From assembly GCA_913062605.1 (NCBI GenBank), contig CAJXWQ010000001.1, positions 62,001 through 126,000 on the forward strand: a DNA stretch of 64,000 nucleotides. The letters are read 5' to 3'. The translations under genes were made by a program, and so were the position numbers. Shown here piece by piece: positions 37,744 to 47,781 of this stretch. Each line of letters starts with the position of its first letter. Within the stretch, counting starts at the first letter, position 1. This DNA is from an uncultured Cellvibrionales bacterium (GTDB taxonomy: Bacteria; Pseudomonadota; Gammaproteobacteria; Pseudomonadales; Porticoccaceae). A model generated the notes under the pieces. It worked only from the letters and a program-made list of their open reading frames with translations, ran no database searches and was not told where the DNA came from.

Positions 37744-37768
37744 AAAAGCTGCTCTAGAGAGCACTTTT
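37744..37768 (-). terminator. Bidirectional-type terminator after osmC
   Basis: AAAAG...CTTTT flanks a TGCTC-TAGA-GAGCA stem (37750-37763, one bulged C). It lies about 40 bp past the osmC stop on the minus strand. The stem is short but the A/T flanks suit either direction. The rest of 37619-37807 shows nothing I can name. Confidence 0.5.
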
Positions 37769-37807
37769 CAGGAAAATTGAATTCTATTCTGGAAGCTATT
37801 CTGAGAG

Positions 37808-38230
37808 CTATGCAGGTGATCGAATTTCGTAGCTGTGAGTAATGTCTACACCGCCCTTCGCCAACATAATCGATGCTGAACAGTATTTTTCTGCTGATAA
37901 CTTCACGGCATTACGAACCATGCTCTCTTTCAAGCTATTTCCAGTAATCACAAAATGAAGGTGGATTTTAGTAAAAACTGAAGGTACTGCATCAGCGCGT
38001 TCTGCCTCAATCTCAGCAACGCAATCTATAACATCCTGGCGGCTTTTCTTGAGGATATGAATGACATCAAAGGACGAGCATCCCCCCATACCAATCAACA
38101 GTGTTTCCATCGGGCGAGCGCCCTGATTCTTGCCACCGTGATCCGGTGGGCCATCCATGACAATACTGTGACCTGTTTCTGACTCGGCAATAAATTTGGC
38201 GTCTCCACCCCATGTGATTTTTGCTTTCAT
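37808..38230 (-). CDS. OsmC-family protein (YhfA-like)
   Basis: A 140-residue OsmC/Ohr-fold protein, closest in pattern to E. coli YhfA. The two redox cysteines of the fold are present in [13 protein letters not shown] (about residue 51) and [11 protein letters not shown] (about 119), so thiol-dependent peroxidase activity is possible. Its place beside a divergent vfr/crp gene is conserved in Pseudomonas. The substrate is not known. Confidence 0.9.
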   Translation of the reverse strand: MKAKITWGGDAKFIAESETGHSIVMDGPPDHGGKNQGARPMETLLIGMGGCSSFDVIHILKKSRQDVIDCVAEIEAERADAVPSVFTKIHLHFVITGNSLKESMVRNAVKLSAEKYCSASIMLAKGGVDITHSYEIRSPA

Positions 38231-38270
38231 AACACCCTACGTAACACCATAAATTTTAAAAGTAGACCCC

Positions 38271-38339
38271 AAAAGTGTCGAGAGCCTAACATAAATGGCG
38301 TGCTTTTAGCCGTAGAATCGGCTACCCGGCAGACACTTT
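38271..38339 (+). promoter_or_regulatory. Long inverted repeat in vfr leader
   Basis: AAAAGTGTC (38271-38279) and GACACTTTT (38331-38339) are perfect inverted repeats. They enclose a second hairpin, AGCCG-tagaat-CGGCT (38307-38322). The AAGGAG of vfr begins 7 bp after the outer repeat. If transcribed, the leader would fold next to the ribosome-binding site; alternatively the repeats are protein-binding half-sites. Confidence 0.45.
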
Positions 38340-38362
38340 TTGTCATAAGGAGCCGCATAACC

Positions 38363-39082
38363 ATGATAAATTCGAGCTTGGCCGATGATGCTTTTGTGCC
38401 CATAATGGATTCTTTTTACACGAGAGATCGCAAGAGGGGAGAATCCGAGTTGGCACCGGCACCAATAACACCTCACATTCCTAATGTGGAAGAGTTCCTA
38501 GTTCACTGCCACCGCAGAAAATATCCTGCCAAGAGCACCATCATTTATGCGGGTGATCAAGGTGACACGCTGTCCTATATCATTAAGGGCTCAGTGACGG
38601 TTCTACTCGAAGATGACGACGGCCGTGAAATGATTGTCGCCTACCTCAACGCAGGTGACTTTTTCGGAGAGATGGGTCTGTTTGAACAAACCGACAGAAC
38701 TGCCTGGATTCGAGCTAAAACCGAGTGTGAAGTCGGTGAAATCAGCTACTCAAAATTTCAGGAATTGTCCAAAGACCACCCCGAATTCCTGTTCGCGATT
38801 GGCATTCAAATAGCCGGGCGCCTGCGGGATACCACACGAAAGGTGGGCGACCTTGCTTTTCTGGATGTCACCGGACGCGTTGCTCGCACGCTGCTGGACT
38901 TGTGCAACGAACCCGATGCAATGACCCACCCCGATGGCATGCAAATCAAGATTACCCGACAAGAAATCGGACGTATTGTTGGTTGCTCTCGAGAAATGGT
39001 CGGGCGAGTCCTCAAAACACTGGAGGAACAGGAACTGGTTTCCGCAAAAGGAAAAACCATGGTGGTATTTGGAACAAGGTAA
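38363..39082 (+). CDS. vfr: Vfr/CRP-type cAMP receptor protein
   Basis: A 239-residue CRP-family activator very like Pseudomonas Vfr. It has [51 protein letters not shown], the cAMP-contact segment [18 protein letters not shown], and a helix-turn-helix [24 protein letters not shown] ending [11 protein letters not shown]. The ATG at 38363 follows AAGGAG by 10 nt. This adds about 25 residues before the usual Vfr start, so the in-frame ATG at 38405 is an alternative. Vfr-type proteins control type IV pili and virulence in Pseudomonas, fitting the Pil-Chp operon here. Confidence 0.94.
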   Translation: MINSSLADDAFVPIMDSFYTRDRKRGESELAPAPITPHIPNVEEFLVHCHRRKYPAKSTIIYAGDQGDTLSYIIKGSVTVLLEDDDGREMIVAYLNAGDFFGEMGLFEQTDRTAWIRAKTECEVGEISYSKFQELSKDHPEFLFAIGIQIAGRLRDTTRKVGDLAFLDVTGRVARTLLDLCNEPDAMTHPDGMQIKITRQEIGRIVGCSREMVGRVLKTLEEQELVSAKGKTMVVFGTR

Positions 39083-39094
39083 CCAGACAAACTC

Positions 39095-39116
39095 ATTGGT
39101 GTTCATGAGCACCAAT
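39095..39116 (+). other. Small hairpin just after vfr
   Basis: ATTGGTG (39095-39101) and CACCAAT (39110-39116) form a 7-bp stem with an 8-nt loop, 13 bp past the vfr stop and upstream of the main terminator. It may protect the vfr mRNA 3' end; no T-run follows. Confidence 0.35.
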
Positions 39117-39129
39117 AAAGAACACCACT

Positions 39130-39157
39130 AAAAAAGGCCTCAATTGAGGCCTTTTTT
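39130..39157. terminator. Bidirectional terminator between vfr and trpC
   Basis: A perfect palindrome: six As, GGCCTC-AATT-GAGGCC, six Ts. It serves the convergent vfr (plus) and trpEGDC (minus) transcripts. Confidence 0.92.
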
Positions 39158-39187
39158 GCAGCAAACACTCAATCTTCTCCTGCAGCC

Positions 39188-39994
39188 TCAGTTAAACATC
39201 TCTACCAGCTTCAACCCAGGCTCATCAGCCCGCATAAACGTCTCGCCCACCAGGAAGGTATTCACATCGTGACCTCGCATAGCAGCCACATCATCAATGG
39301 TGAGGATGCCACTTTCAGTGACAACGATTCGATCATCCGGGATTTTATCCAACAGCCCAAAGGTCGTGTCCAACGTGGTATCAAAGGTGTGCAAGTCACG
39401 GTTATTGATGCCTATCATCCGATTATCAAGCAGCAGTGCCCGATCCAGCTCAGCCTCATTGTGTACTTCGATTAACACATCGATGCCCAGACCGACAGCC
39501 ACACCATGCAACTCCTCCATCTGTGTCTGAGTCAATGCGGCAACGATCAACAGAATACAATCTGCACCCAACACATAGGATTCATAAATCTGATAGGGAT
39601 CAACCACAAAGTCCTTGCGCAGCACGGGTAAGCGAGTCGCCGCCCTCGCCATTTTCAGATACTCGTCTGCACCCTGAAAAAAATCACGATCTGTCAGCAC
39701 CGACAAACAGGCCGCACCGCCCTTTTCATAACTCCGGGCAATACTCACTGGATCGAAATCTTGACGGATCACCCCCTTACTTGGTGAGGCTTTTTTTACT
39801 TCTGCAATCACTGCAGCCATTCCCTGATCAATTTTTGCGACTATAGCATCAGTAAAACCACGGATATCACGGCTTTCCTGACATTGGTCCTGTAGCTGGC
39901 TCAATAAAATATTCGCACTTCGCTCTGCCACTTCTTCAGCTTTTCGAGCAAGGATTTTCTTTAAAACAGTAGGCGTGTTCAATGCTGTATTCAT
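39188..39994 (-). CDS. trpC: Indole-3-glycerol phosphate synthase
   Basis: TrpC closes the indole ring in tryptophan synthesis. The protein is a monofunctional TIM barrel (no TrpF fusion) with [12 protein letters not shown] at the start, [14 protein letters not shown] (catalytic Lys), [35 protein letters not shown] and ESGILTIDD. The ATG at 39994 gives 268 residues and begins 5 nt after the trpD stop. A frame nine codons longer would overlap trpD. It is the last gene of trpEGDC. Confidence 0.97.
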   Translation of the reverse strand: MNTALNTPTVLKKILARKAEEVAERSANILLSQLQDQCQESRDIRGFTDAIVAKIDQGMAAVIAEVKKASPSKGVIRQDFDPVSIARSYEKGGAACLSVLTDRDFFQGADEYLKMARAATRLPVLRKDFVVDPYQIYESYVLGADCILLIVAALTQTQMEELHGVAVGLGIDVLIEVHNEAELDRALLLDNRMIGINNRDLHTFDTTLDTTFGLLDKIPDDRIVVTESGILTIDDVAAMRGHDVNTFLVGETFMRADEPGLKLVEMFN

Positions 39995-39999
39995 AACGA

Positions 40000-41064
40000 C
40001 TATTCGGTTTCTTTTAAACAATGGGTAAAGGCAACAAGGTCACTAATTTTGGCTTTGGCCAAGCCACTACCAATAGCATCCTGAGCCAAGCTGACCCCCT
40101 CCGCCAAATCACCAGCAACTCCTGCGGCATAGAGTGCCGCGCCGGCATTCAGTGCGACCATATCAGAGGCTGAACCAGCGCTAGCGCCCTTCGATTTGCC
40201 ACCTTTAGACTTATCAACTTTAGATAATGCCTGCTTAATCATCTCCAGGCTTTCTTTTGCATCGGCAACTTTCAAATCTTTGAGGGAGCCTCGGGTGATA
40301 CCAAAATCCTCTGGCATCACGGAATATTCAGAGATATTGCCGTCTTTCAGTTCTACTACCCAGGTTTCAGCGGCAACACTGATCTCATCTAAGCCATCAG
40401 TAGAATGAACCACCAGCACATGCTCACCACCCAGCTGTTTCATTACCTCAGCCACAGGGCGAAGCCACTGTCGATCAAACACTCCCAACAGCATGTTCGG
40501 CACTTTCGCCGGATTGGTTAATGGCCCCAGCAAATTAAACACCGTACGCACGCCCAGCTGTTTACGTGGGCCAATGGCGTGCTTCATGGCGCTGTGGTGG
40601 TTGACTGCGAACATAAAGCCCACGCCCACCTCTTCCACACAGAGTGCCACCTGCTCCGATGTTAAATCCAGTTTGACCCCGGCACATTCCAGCAAATCGG
40701 CACTGCCACTTTTACTGCTTACAGAGCGGTTGCCGTGTTTTGCCACACTGGCACCCGCGGCCGCAGCCACAAAGGTACTGGCCGTGGAGACATTAAAAAT
40801 ACCCGAGCTATCACCCCCGGTGCCGACAATATCAACCAGATGCTCACCAGAGACTGACACAGAAGAAGCCAACTCGCGCATCACTTGGGCGGCACCGGTT
40901 ATTTCTTCCACGGTTTCACCCTTTAGGCGTAAACCCACCAGAAAGCCGCCTATCTGGGCATCTGTGGCCTTACCAGTCATAATCTGCATCATGACCTCAC
41001 GCATCTCAGTGGTATCGAGATCCCGGTTTTCCAATACTGCAGAAATTGCTTGTTGAATATCCAC
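40000..41064 (-). CDS. trpD: Anthranilate phosphoribosyltransferase
   Basis: TrpD links anthranilate to PRPP. The 354-residue protein has [19 protein letters not shown] (PRPP site), [30 protein letters not shown] and [10 protein letters not shown]. Near residue 290 there is a short Lys/Gly/Ser-rich insertion ([16 protein letters not shown]) before the conserved [11 protein letters not shown] helix. It should sit on a surface loop and is unlikely to affect catalysis. It is 15 nt after trpG and 5 nt before trpC. Confidence 0.97.
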   Translation of the reverse strand: MDIQQAISAVLENRDLDTTEMREVMMQIMTGKATDAQIGGFLVGLRLKGETVEEITGAAQVMRELASSVSVSGEHLVDIVGTGGDSSGIFNVSTASTFVAAAAGASVAKHGNRSVSSKSGSADLLECAGVKLDLTSEQVALCVEEVGVGFMFAVNHHSAMKHAIGPRKQLGVRTVFNLLGPLTNPAKVPNMLLGVFDRQWLRPVAEVMKQLGGEHVLVVHSTDGLDEISVAAETWVVELKDGNISEYSVMPEDFGITRGSLKDLKVADAKESLEMIKQALSKVDKSKGGKSKGASAGSASDMVALNAGAALYAAGVAGDLAEGVSLAQDAIGSGLAKAKISDLVAFTHCLKETE

Positions 41065-41079
41065 TGCTTAGCCTTTCAG

Positions 41080-41658
41080 TCAGCTTTTGAGAAAGTTTTC
41101 GAGCATATCGTGCCCGTTTTCCGTGAGAATAGATTCTGGATGAAACTGCACGCCTTCCACGGCGTACTCACGGTGACGGAAGCCCATGATTTCATCAACA
41201 TCTCCACCTTCGGTCTGAGTCCAGGCGGTCACCTCAAGGCAATCCGGTAAGCCCGCCTGATCAACGATCAGGGAATGGTAGCGCGTTGCCTCAAATGGAT
41301 TGGGCAGCCCCCGAAAAACACCCTTATTATTATGATAAATAGGGGAGGTTTTGCCATGCATCACTTCTCTTGCTCTCACCACTTTGCCACCAAATGCCTG
41401 ACCAATACTCTGATGACCCAGACAAATACCAAGAATCGGGACTTTTCCAGAAAAGTGCTCAATGGTGGCCACAGAAATCCCGGCCTCATTGGGTGTACAA
41501 GGTCCAGGTGAAATCACTATTTTCTCTGGTGCCAATTCGGCCACCTCTTCCAAGGTGATTTCATCATTGCGAACCACCTTCACATCTGCCTTCAACTCAC
41601 CCAGGTACTGAACCACGTTGTAGGTAAAGGAGTCATAATTATCAATCATCAATATCAT
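41080..41658 (-). CDS. trpG: Anthranilate synthase component II (glutamine amidotransferase)
   Basis: TrpG supplies ammonia from glutamine to TrpE. The 192-residue class I amidotransferase has [30 protein letters not shown], the nucleophile Cys79 in LGICLGHQ, and VQFHPESI with the catalytic His-Glu pair. A PabA-type dual role for folate synthesis is possible, as in related bacteria. It lies 12 nt after trpE. Confidence 0.97.
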   Translation of the reverse strand: MILMIDNYDSFTYNVVQYLGELKADVKVVRNDEITLEEVAELAPEKIVISPGPCTPNEAGISVATIEHFSGKVPILGICLGHQSIGQAFGGKVVRAREVMHGKTSPIYHNNKGVFRGLPNPFEATRYHSLIVDQAGLPDCLEVTAWTQTEGGDVDEIMGFRHREYAVEGVQFHPESILTENGHDMLENFLKS

Positions 41659-41670
41659 GGTCAGGGCTCC

Positions 41671-43137
41671 TTAGACCACCAAGTCCGCAGCACGAAAGAT
41701 GGCGCGCGCCTTGTTCATGGTTTCCTTCCACTCAAGGGCAGGAATTGAATCCGCTACCACACCAGCACCCGCCTGTACGTAAAGCTTGCCGTCTTTGATC
41801 ACAGCAGTACGGATAGCAATCGCTGTATCCATATTGCCATTCCAACCGATGTAGCCCACTGCACCACCATAGACACCTCGCTTGACGGGCTCTAGCTCAT
41901 CAATAATTTCCATGGCCCTAATTTTCGGAGCGCCACTTAAGGTGCCTGCGGGCAATGTGGCTCGCAGTACATCAATAGCACTCGTGCCGGGCTTCACTAG
42001 CCCGGTTACATTGGAAGTAATATGCATCACGTGTGAGTAACGCTCTACTTTCATCTGTTCAGTGACTTTCACTGAACCAATTTGTGATACCCGCCCAGCA
42101 TCGTTGCGACCCAGATCGATCAGCATCAGATGCTCCGCGATCTCTTTGGGGTCATTCATCATGTCTTCTTCTAGTGCCAGATCTTCCTCAGGCGTATGAC
42201 CACGGCGACGAGTCCCCGCAATGGGGCGTACCGTCACTTCACCATCTTCAAGTCGGGCCAGAATTTCCGGCGAAGAACCCACAATATGAAAGTCGCCCAA
42301 ATCAAGGAAATACATATAGGGAGAAGGGTTGAGACAACGTAATGCCCGGTATAAGTTTAACGGCTCTACATCAAAATCCGTAGATAGCCGCTGGGACGGA
42401 ACCACTTGCATGGCGTCACCCGCCAAAATGTAATCCTTCACCTTATCAACAGCGGCCTTAAAGTTTTCTTCACCAAAACTGGAAACAAATGCCGACTCAT
42501 CTAGCCCCCCACCATTAAGGTTTACCGGAGGTAGCTCAGGTAATGGGTTCTTTAGTTTCGCCTCAAGGTCATCGAGCCTGGACTGCGCCTTGGTCCAAGC
42601 ATTGGGCTCCTCGGCATCTTCATGCACCACAAAAATCAGTTTTCCCAGCAAATTATCAAAAATGACCACCTCATCAGAAGCCATCAATAAAATATCGGGG
42701 TTACCCAAATCATCCTCGGGCACCGAGTCTTTTAATCGAGGCTCCACATAACGCACGGTGTCATAACCAAAGTAACCCACCAGTCCACCCGTAAATCTGG
42801 GCAGCTGTGGTAACTCCGGCATTTGATACTGGGCATGGAAGTCTTCAACATCCTGTAAGGGGTCATCGGTATTACGTGATACCAGCACCTCACCTTCCCG
42901 CTCAATCACCAGCTTATCACCGTAAACTTTTAGGATAGTGGTGGAAGGCAGACCAATCAGGGAGTAACGCCCCCACTTTTCTCCGCCGTGTACGGATTCA
43001 AATAAGTAGGAATAAGGCCCGCGGGCCAACTTCAAATAACAGGACAGAGGCGTTTCAAGGTCCGCCAGAACCTCTCGTACCACCGGAATACGGTTATAGT
43101 TCTGCTCAGCCAATTCGGCAAATTGTTCGGGGGTCAT
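41671..43137 (-). CDS. trpE: Anthranilate synthase component I
   Basis: TrpE makes anthranilate from chorismate with ammonia from TrpG. The 488-residue protein has the N-terminal feedback-site region ([32 protein letters not shown]). The chorismate-binding domain follows: [68 protein letters not shown] and [11 protein letters not shown]. The ATG at 43137 follows AAGGGA by 6 nt and is preferred to one six codons upstream. It leads trpEGDC, whereas in P. aeruginosa trpE is separate from trpGDC. Confidence 0.97.
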   Translation of the reverse strand: MTPEQFAELAEQNYNRIPVVREVLADLETPLSCYLKLARGPYSYLFESVHGGEKWGRYSLIGLPSTTILKVYGDKLVIEREGEVLVSRNTDDPLQDVEDFHAQYQMPELPQLPRFTGGLVGYFGYDTVRYVEPRLKDSVPEDDLGNPDILLMASDEVVIFDNLLGKLIFVVHEDAEEPNAWTKAQSRLDDLEAKLKNPLPELPPVNLNGGGLDESAFVSSFGEENFKAAVDKVKDYILAGDAMQVVPSQRLSTDFDVEPLNLYRALRCLNPSPYMYFLDLGDFHIVGSSPEILARLEDGEVTVRPIAGTRRRGHTPEEDLALEEDMMNDPKEIAEHLMLIDLGRNDAGRVSQIGSVKVTEQMKVERYSHVMHITSNVTGLVKPGTSAIDVLRATLPAGTLSGAPKIRAMEIIDELEPVKRGVYGGAVGYIGWNGNMDTAIAIRTAVIKDGKLYVQAGAGVVADSIPALEWKETMNKARAIFRAADLVV

Positions 43138-43387
43138 GGTAATTCCCTTGCGCATACCAGCGCAGAATGATCAGACAACAGACAGATAAGGGCGGCGCCT
43201 GAATTTAGGCGACCAATCAGATCACTGACTACGCCATCGCCAACCCAGCTGGGCATAATATCGTTGAGCAGAAAAGAAACGTTGACGGTTACCGAAAATC
43301 ACCGGTGTCTCCAAAGGGTAAAGGGCAAAAGTTCAAAGGGACAAAATCCAAAGTGGCATTCTAATCGATTCAGCCTATGCTGAAAAG
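43138..43387 (-). other. Possible trp leader region upstream of trpE
   Basis: About 250 bp between rpe and trpE. On the trpE strand there is an 8-codon frame with one Trp codon (43333-43359) and a 40-codon frame (43134-43256) whose TGA overlaps the trpE ATG as ATGA; neither has a convincing RBS. Near 43310-43340 the plus strand carries three AAAGGG motifs in 28 bp. No terminator/antiterminator pair is obvious. Attenuation control, known for trpE in Pseudomonas, is possible but unproven. No gph gene lies here, although rpe-gph-trpE is common in relatives. Confidence 0.3.
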
Positions 43388-44059
43388 TCAGCCTGCCTGT
43401 GCCAGTTCAGCACGCATGGCGGCAATAGCTTGCTCGTAATCTTCAGCGCCATAAATAGCAGAACCCGCCACAAAGGTATCGGCACCCGCTTCGGCAATTT
43501 GGCGGATATTATTGACTGTCACCCCGCCATCAATTTCCAGACGAATATCAAAACCACTCTCATCAATGAGTGCTCTAGCCTCTCGTAGCTTATCAAGGGT
43601 AGCTGGAATAAATTTTTGACCGCCAAATCCGGGATTAACCGACATCAGGAGAATCACGTCGACTTTATCCAGCACATGCCTCACCTGCTCCAAACCAACA
43701 GCAGGATTCAACACCAACCCGCTCTTGCAACCCGCATTACGAATCAACTGAAGTGAACGATCCACATGCCGTGAAGCTTCGGGGTGAAAAGTAATCCAAC
43801 TGGCACCCGCCTCAGCAAAGTCGCCAATCAGTTGATCCACTGGTTCGACCATAAGGTGTACATCTATGGCTGCCGTGGTGCCGTAGTTGCGTAATGCCTT
43901 ACACACCATGGGCCCAATCGTCAGGTTCGGTACATAGTGATTGTCCATCACATCAAAATGCACCACATCGGCACCGGCATTGAGAACCGCATCGACTTCC
44001 TCTCCCAAACGGGCGAAATCGGCAGAAAGAATAGAAGGTGCTATCAGGTAGTCAGCCAT
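43388..44059 (-). CDS. rpe: Ribulose-phosphate 3-epimerase
   Basis: Rpe interconverts ribulose 5-phosphate and xylulose 5-phosphate. The TIM barrel has [35 protein letters not shown] (metal-binding His/Asp), [24 protein letters not shown] and EIDGGV, all conserved. The ATG at 44059 gives 223 residues and has GGA about 7 nt upstream; an ATG four codons earlier is also possible. It is upstream of trpE as in many gammaproteobacteria, but without gph between them. Confidence 0.96.
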   Translation of the reverse strand: MADYLIAPSILSADFARLGEEVDAVLNAGADVVHFDVMDNHYVPNLTIGPMVCKALRNYGTTAAIDVHLMVEPVDQLIGDFAEAGASWITFHPEASRHVDRSLQLIRNAGCKSGLVLNPAVGLEQVRHVLDKVDVILLMSVNPGFGGQKFIPATLDKLREARALIDESGFDIRLEIDGGVTVNNIRQIAEAGADTFVAGSAIYGAEDYEQAIAAMRAELAQAG

Positions 44060-44137
44060 TGGGCGTTCCATACTGGAATCAATTTTGGCGTACTATGCCG
44101 TAGAACGTAGCCTGCTGCAACGCGCTAACACCATAGG

Positions 44138-44596
44138 CTATCGACTAGCCTCAGCATACATGCGCTGAAAGCGATCTGCACTAAAACCGCTCATCTGTTG
44201 TTTTCCCACCAAAATAATGGGTACACCACGACCATTGAGCTTGGCAAAATCCTGCCGACCTTTACGGGATGCTTCAATATCGTATTCCTTGAAAGAAATA
44301 CCTTGCTGCTGAAAATAACGGCGCGCCTTCTTACAAACACCACACCATACAGCGCTGTACATCACGACCTGCCGACGATCGAGAGCATCAAGAAAATCGC
44401 TCTCTGAAATACTGGGTGAGGTAATAGTGTTTACCTTTACCGCCACCTGCTCAACAACACCACCAGCTGGCTTTGTATCACTAAAGTGTACCTTCCCGGA
44501 TTTATCAACCCACTTGTAGATTTCACCATAAACCACTGGAGTCAATAAGCAGGTACTGACAACCACCCCTATCCAAAACCTATATAAAGCCATCAT
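44138..44596 (-). CDS. DUF4124-glutaredoxin-like periplasmic protein
   Basis: A 152-residue two-domain protein. The signal peptide (about residues 1-25) is followed by a DUF4124 segment (EIYKWVDKSGKVHFSDTKP) and then a glutaredoxin/thioredoxin-like domain with the redox motif WCGVCKKARRYF (CxxC near residue 89). The domain continues with the cis-Pro loop GRGVPIILVGKQQMSGFS. The combination suggests a periplasmic thiol-redox protein; the partner is unknown. The ATG at 44596 follows AGGG by 8 nt. Six upstream codons also lie in frame. Confidence 0.82.
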   Translation of the reverse strand: MMALYRFWIGVVVSTCLLTPVVYGEIYKWVDKSGKVHFSDTKPAGGVVEQVAVKVNTITSPSISESDFLDALDRRQVVMYSAVWCGVCKKARRYFQQQGISFKEYDIEASRKGRQDFAKLNGRGVPIILVGKQQMSGFSADRFQRMYAEASR

Positions 44597-44733
44597 CACC
44601 ACATCCCTGCTCATTACCAGTTTATGCTACTGCCGACTCATACTTCTCAGAACACAGAAAACGTCCCCCTTTAGATGAAATCTAACACAATATATGCGAC
44701 AGTTTCTCTTTCTAAAGGAAGGCATCAATAGCC

Positions 44734-45591
44734 ATGAGCACACATAACTACCGCTTGATCATTTCCTGCCCGGATCGCGTTGGTTTAGTCGCGGCAGTCA
44801 GCTCATTCCTTGCCTCTGAAGGCGGCCTACTCACAGAAGCCAACTATTATCGCGACCCCGAATCCAGCTGGTTTTTTATGCGCCAGGTAATCGCTGCCGA
44901 CTCACTGCCCTATGGCCCAGAGGAACTCAAACAACGTTTCGCCCCACTGGCTGAACAGTTCAACATGGAATGGCAGCTCACAGATACCAATGTGCCAAAA
45001 CGCGTGGTATTACTGGCCAGCAAGCAGGCCCACTGCCTGTCTGACTTACTCTACCGCTGGCGCAGTGATGAGATGAAGTTTGATATCCCCTGTGTGATAT
45101 CCAACCATAACGACCTTCGCAGCTATGTGGATTGGCACAATATTGACTACCACCACACACCCGTGGATGCCGATAATAAGACGGAACACTTTGCCACGGT
45201 GGAAAAACTGATAGAAGACAGTAATGCCGATGTCATCGTTCTGGCTCGCTATATGCAAATTCTTCCACCAGAAATATGTACTAAATATTCCGGTAAAATC
45301 ATCAATATCCATCACAGCTTTCTACCGGCATTTGTGGGTGCTCGCCCCTATCACCAGGCCGCAGAACGAGGGGTTAAGCTAATTGGTGCTACTTGCCATT
45401 ACGTCACCAGTGATTTGGATGCCGGGCCCATTATTGAGCAAGACGTGGTGCGAATCAGTCATCACGACAGTATTCCGGATTTGATTCGCAAAGGAAAAGA
45501 TGTGGAGAAAACCGTTTTGGCCAGAGGTCTGCGAAACCACCTGGAAGATCGGGTGTTACTGCATGGTAATAAGACGATTGTGTTTGAGTAG
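44734..45591 (+). CDS. purU: Formyltetrahydrofolate deformylase
   Basis: PurU hydrolyses 10-formyl-THF to THF and formate, balancing one-carbon pools and providing formate for PurT. The 285-residue protein has an N-terminal ACT domain (YRLIISCPDRVGLVAAVSSFLAS). The formyltransferase-fold catalytic domain holds NIHHSFLPAFVGARPYHQA and TSDLDAGPIIEQD, the Asn-His-Asp triad. The length fits the family. AAGGAAGG precedes the ATG by 11 nt. The gene is divergent from the DUF4124 gene. Confidence 0.96.
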   Translation: MSTHNYRLIISCPDRVGLVAAVSSFLASEGGLLTEANYYRDPESSWFFMRQVIAADSLPYGPEELKQRFAPLAEQFNMEWQLTDTNVPKRVVLLASKQAHCLSDLLYRWRSDEMKFDIPCVISNHNDLRSYVDWHNIDYHHTPVDADNKTEHFATVEKLIEDSNADVIVLARYMQILPPEICTKYSGKIINIHHSFLPAFVGARPYHQAAERGVKLIGATCHYVTSDLDAGPIIEQDVVRISHHDSIPDLIRKGKDVEKTVLARGLRNHLEDRVLLHGNKTIVFE

Positions 45592-45608
45592 TAGCCTTCC
45601 ACCTGTGC

Positions 45609-46055
45609 TTACAACTTTTTTCGATCTGCCACCCAGAATTTTTGCATTTCTATATACATAAAAGAGGCTGTCCAAGCGATGAGGATCAACCCGGTGAGCC
45701 CTTCTAACCCAGACAAAAAACGTATATGCCCAAAAGGCTCAATATCGCCAAACCCCAAAGAGGTGTAGTTGGTAAACGAGAAATAACTGCAATCGAGCAG
45801 TGAGCCATTAAAGTTGCCGCCCAGTTCACTTTCCGTATCCCACTTCAGCATCAAGTAGTAACCCGCCGCAAAAATCCAAATTTCTACTACGTGTGCCAAA
45901 AATGCTCCGGCCACACCCACTAGAACCCGAAAACGGGGAGCAATTCGCAAGCAAGGCAACAGTAAGGCCAAGCGATACAATGCTTCGTAGTGCACCAGTA
46001 CCGCAATACTGATAACGACGCAGTTGAAAATAAATACAGTGGCCAAGCTATTCAA
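45609..46055 (-). CDS. Small two-pore-helix ion channel protein
   Basis: A 148-residue membrane protein with hydrophobic segments at about 5-27, 45-70 and 115-140 and a pore-loop motif, NYTSLGFGDIEPFG (about residues 94-107). This resembles the K+ channel selectivity filter TVGYGD but reads SLGFGD. It fits the bacterial 'ion channel' family (Ion_trans_2-like). There is no cytoplasmic regulatory domain. Ion selectivity cannot be assigned from sequence. Confidence 0.78.
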   Translation of the reverse strand: MNSLATVFIFNCVVISIAVLVHYEALYRLALLLPCLRIAPRFRVLVGVAGAFLAHVVEIWIFAAGYYLMLKWDTESELGGNFNGSLLDCSYFSFTNYTSLGFGDIEPFGHIRFLSGLEGLTGLILIAWTASFMYIEMQKFWVADRKKL

Positions 46056-46297
46056 GGGTTAGCTCCCGCTCTTAAATTGTTAGAAATAAATAGTGACGAA
46101 CCTAATTGTTGAGTGTCACTGATACCTTTATTTCAATCCATCCCAATGATAATAACGCCATACCTTTGTAAATCAATCGGTTAATACACATCTGATCCAG
46201 CGGAATACTATAGAGAGAGTTGCAATCCCTCCGCATTGTCGTAACACTTGTTGCACCTGTATTTTTGACCCCATTTATAACCTGGCTAAACACAACA
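46056..46297. other. Divergent intergenic region, ion channel / ubiD
   Basis: About 240 bp holding the promoters of two divergent genes. An open extension of the ubiD frame to 46220 has no RBS. I see no structured RNA or operator with real support. AATGATAATAACG near 46154 resembles half a Fur box and is too poor to call. Confidence 0.35.
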
Positions 46298-47767
46298 ATG
46301 AAACACTCCGATCTACGAGAATTTATTGATTTTCTGGAACAGCGCGGTGAATTAAAGCGTATAGCGGCTGAAGTTGATCCTAATCTGGAAATGACTGAAA
46401 TTTGTGATCGGACCCTCCGTGCCGGTGGCCCTGCACTATTGTTTGAAAACCCCAAGGGATTCGATATTCCGGTACTGGGCAATCTGTTTGGCACACCTGA
46501 ACGGGTTGCTATGGGTATGGGACAGGAAAGCCTGTCTGCTATGCGTGAAGTGGGTGAGCTGTTGGCTTTTCTGAAAGAACCCGAGCCGCCCAAGGGCATG
46601 AAAGACCTGTGGGAAAAACGTCATCAGTTTAAACCCATTCTGAATATGCCTGTGAAGGTGGTGAAAAAAGCCCCCTGTCAGGCCATCATCATTGAAGGTG
46701 AGGAGGTCGATCTGGGCAAACTGCCTATCCAAACCTGCTGGCCCGGTGATGCCGGGCCGCTAATTACCTGGCCGCTGGTGATTACCCGCGGACCGGAAAA
46801 AGAACGCCAGAACCTGGGCATCTACCGCCAGCAGGTTATTGGTAAAAACAAGCTGATTATGCGCTGGCTGTCCCATCGTGGTGGCGCACTGGATTTTCGT
46901 GACTGGCAATTGGCCCACCCCGGTGAGCCGCTCCCTATTGCTGTGGCACTTGGAGCTGACCCCGCGACTATATTAGGGGCGGTCACACCGGTACCTGATA
47001 GCCTGTCGGAATATGCTTTTGCCGGGTTGTTACGCGGCGAAAAAACCGAGGTGGTGAAATGCCTAGGTAGTGACTTGCAGGTTCCCGCCCGTGCCGAGTT
47101 TATTCTGGAAGGCTTTATTTACCCGGATGAAATGGCTGATGAAGGCCCCTTTGGTGACCACACCGGTTACTACAATGAGGTGGATCAGTTCCCGGTATTT
47201 ACCGTGGAGCGTATTACTCACCGCAAAGACCCTATTTATCACAGTACCTATACCGGCAGACCACCGGATGAGCCGGCTATTTTGGGTGTGGCACTGAACG
47301 AAGTGTTTGTACCTATTTTGCAAAAACAGTTTCCAGAAATTACTGACTTCTATCTGCCCCCGGAAGGTTGCTCCTACCGAATGGCAGTAGTCACCATGAA
47401 GAAACAATACCCCGGTCATGCCAAGCGGGTGATGATGGGGGTGTGGTCGTTCCTCCGGCAGTTTATGTACACCAAGTTTGTGATTGTCACTGATGACGAT
47501 ATTAATGCTCGGGATTGGAATGATGTGATCTGGGCCATGACCACTCGCATGGATCCACGTCGTGACACAGTGATAATCGATAACACCCCCATCGACTATC
47601 TAGACTTTGCTTCTCCCATATCAGGTCTAGGATCAAAAATTGGTTTTGATGCGACCAATAAATTTCCCGGGGAAACTAACCGGGAATGGGGCGAGCCAAT
47701 TGAGATGGATTCAGTGACCAAAGAAAAAATTGATGATATATGGGACTCGCTGGAGATTGATCTATAG
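46298..47767 (+). CDS. ubiD: 3-octaprenyl-4-hydroxybenzoate decarboxylase
   Basis: UbiD decarboxylates the prenylated 4-hydroxybenzoate intermediate in ubiquinone synthesis using prenylated FMN from UbiX. The protein from the ATG at 46298 has 489 residues. It shows [55 protein letters not shown], the catalytic-site region [21 protein letters not shown], and [14 protein letters not shown] near the end. It works in the same pathway as coq7 in this window. ubiX is not nearby. An upstream 26-codon extension lacks an RBS. Confidence 0.96.
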   Translation: MKHSDLREFIDFLEQRGELKRIAAEVDPNLEMTEICDRTLRAGGPALLFENPKGFDIPVLGNLFGTPERVAMGMGQESLSAMREVGELLAFLKEPEPPKGMKDLWEKRHQFKPILNMPVKVVKKAPCQAIIIEGEEVDLGKLPIQTCWPGDAGPLITWPLVITRGPEKERQNLGIYRQQVIGKNKLIMRWLSHRGGALDFRDWQLAHPGEPLPIAVALGADPATILGAVTPVPDSLSEYAFAGLLRGEKTEVVKCLGSDLQVPARAEFILEGFIYPDEMADEGPFGDHTGYYNEVDQFPVFTVERITHRKDPIYHSTYTGRPPDEPAILGVALNEVFVPILQKQFPEITDFYLPPEGCSYRMAVVTMKKQYPGHAKRVMMGVWSFLRQFMYTKFVIVTDDDINARDWNDVIWAMTTRMDPRRDTVIIDNTPIDYLDFASPISGLGSKIGFDATNKFPGETNREWGEPIEMDSVTKEKIDDIWDSLEIDL

Positions 47768-47781
47768 CAAGACCAAATCAA

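Noticed and set aside
40140-40200. Lys/Gly/Ser-rich stretch in TrpD as a frameshift or fusion joint
   Set aside because: The reading frame and conserved TrpD motifs continue on both sides, so it is a loop insertion.
43333-43359. 8-codon frame with a single Trp codon upstream of trpE as a trp leader peptide
   Set aside because: No ribosome-binding site, only one Trp codon, and no clear terminator/antiterminator pair downstream; kept only as a weak note.
46145-46160. AATGATAATAACG as a second Fur box near ubiD
   Set aside because: Only one half of the consensus matches; far weaker than the site at 37432.
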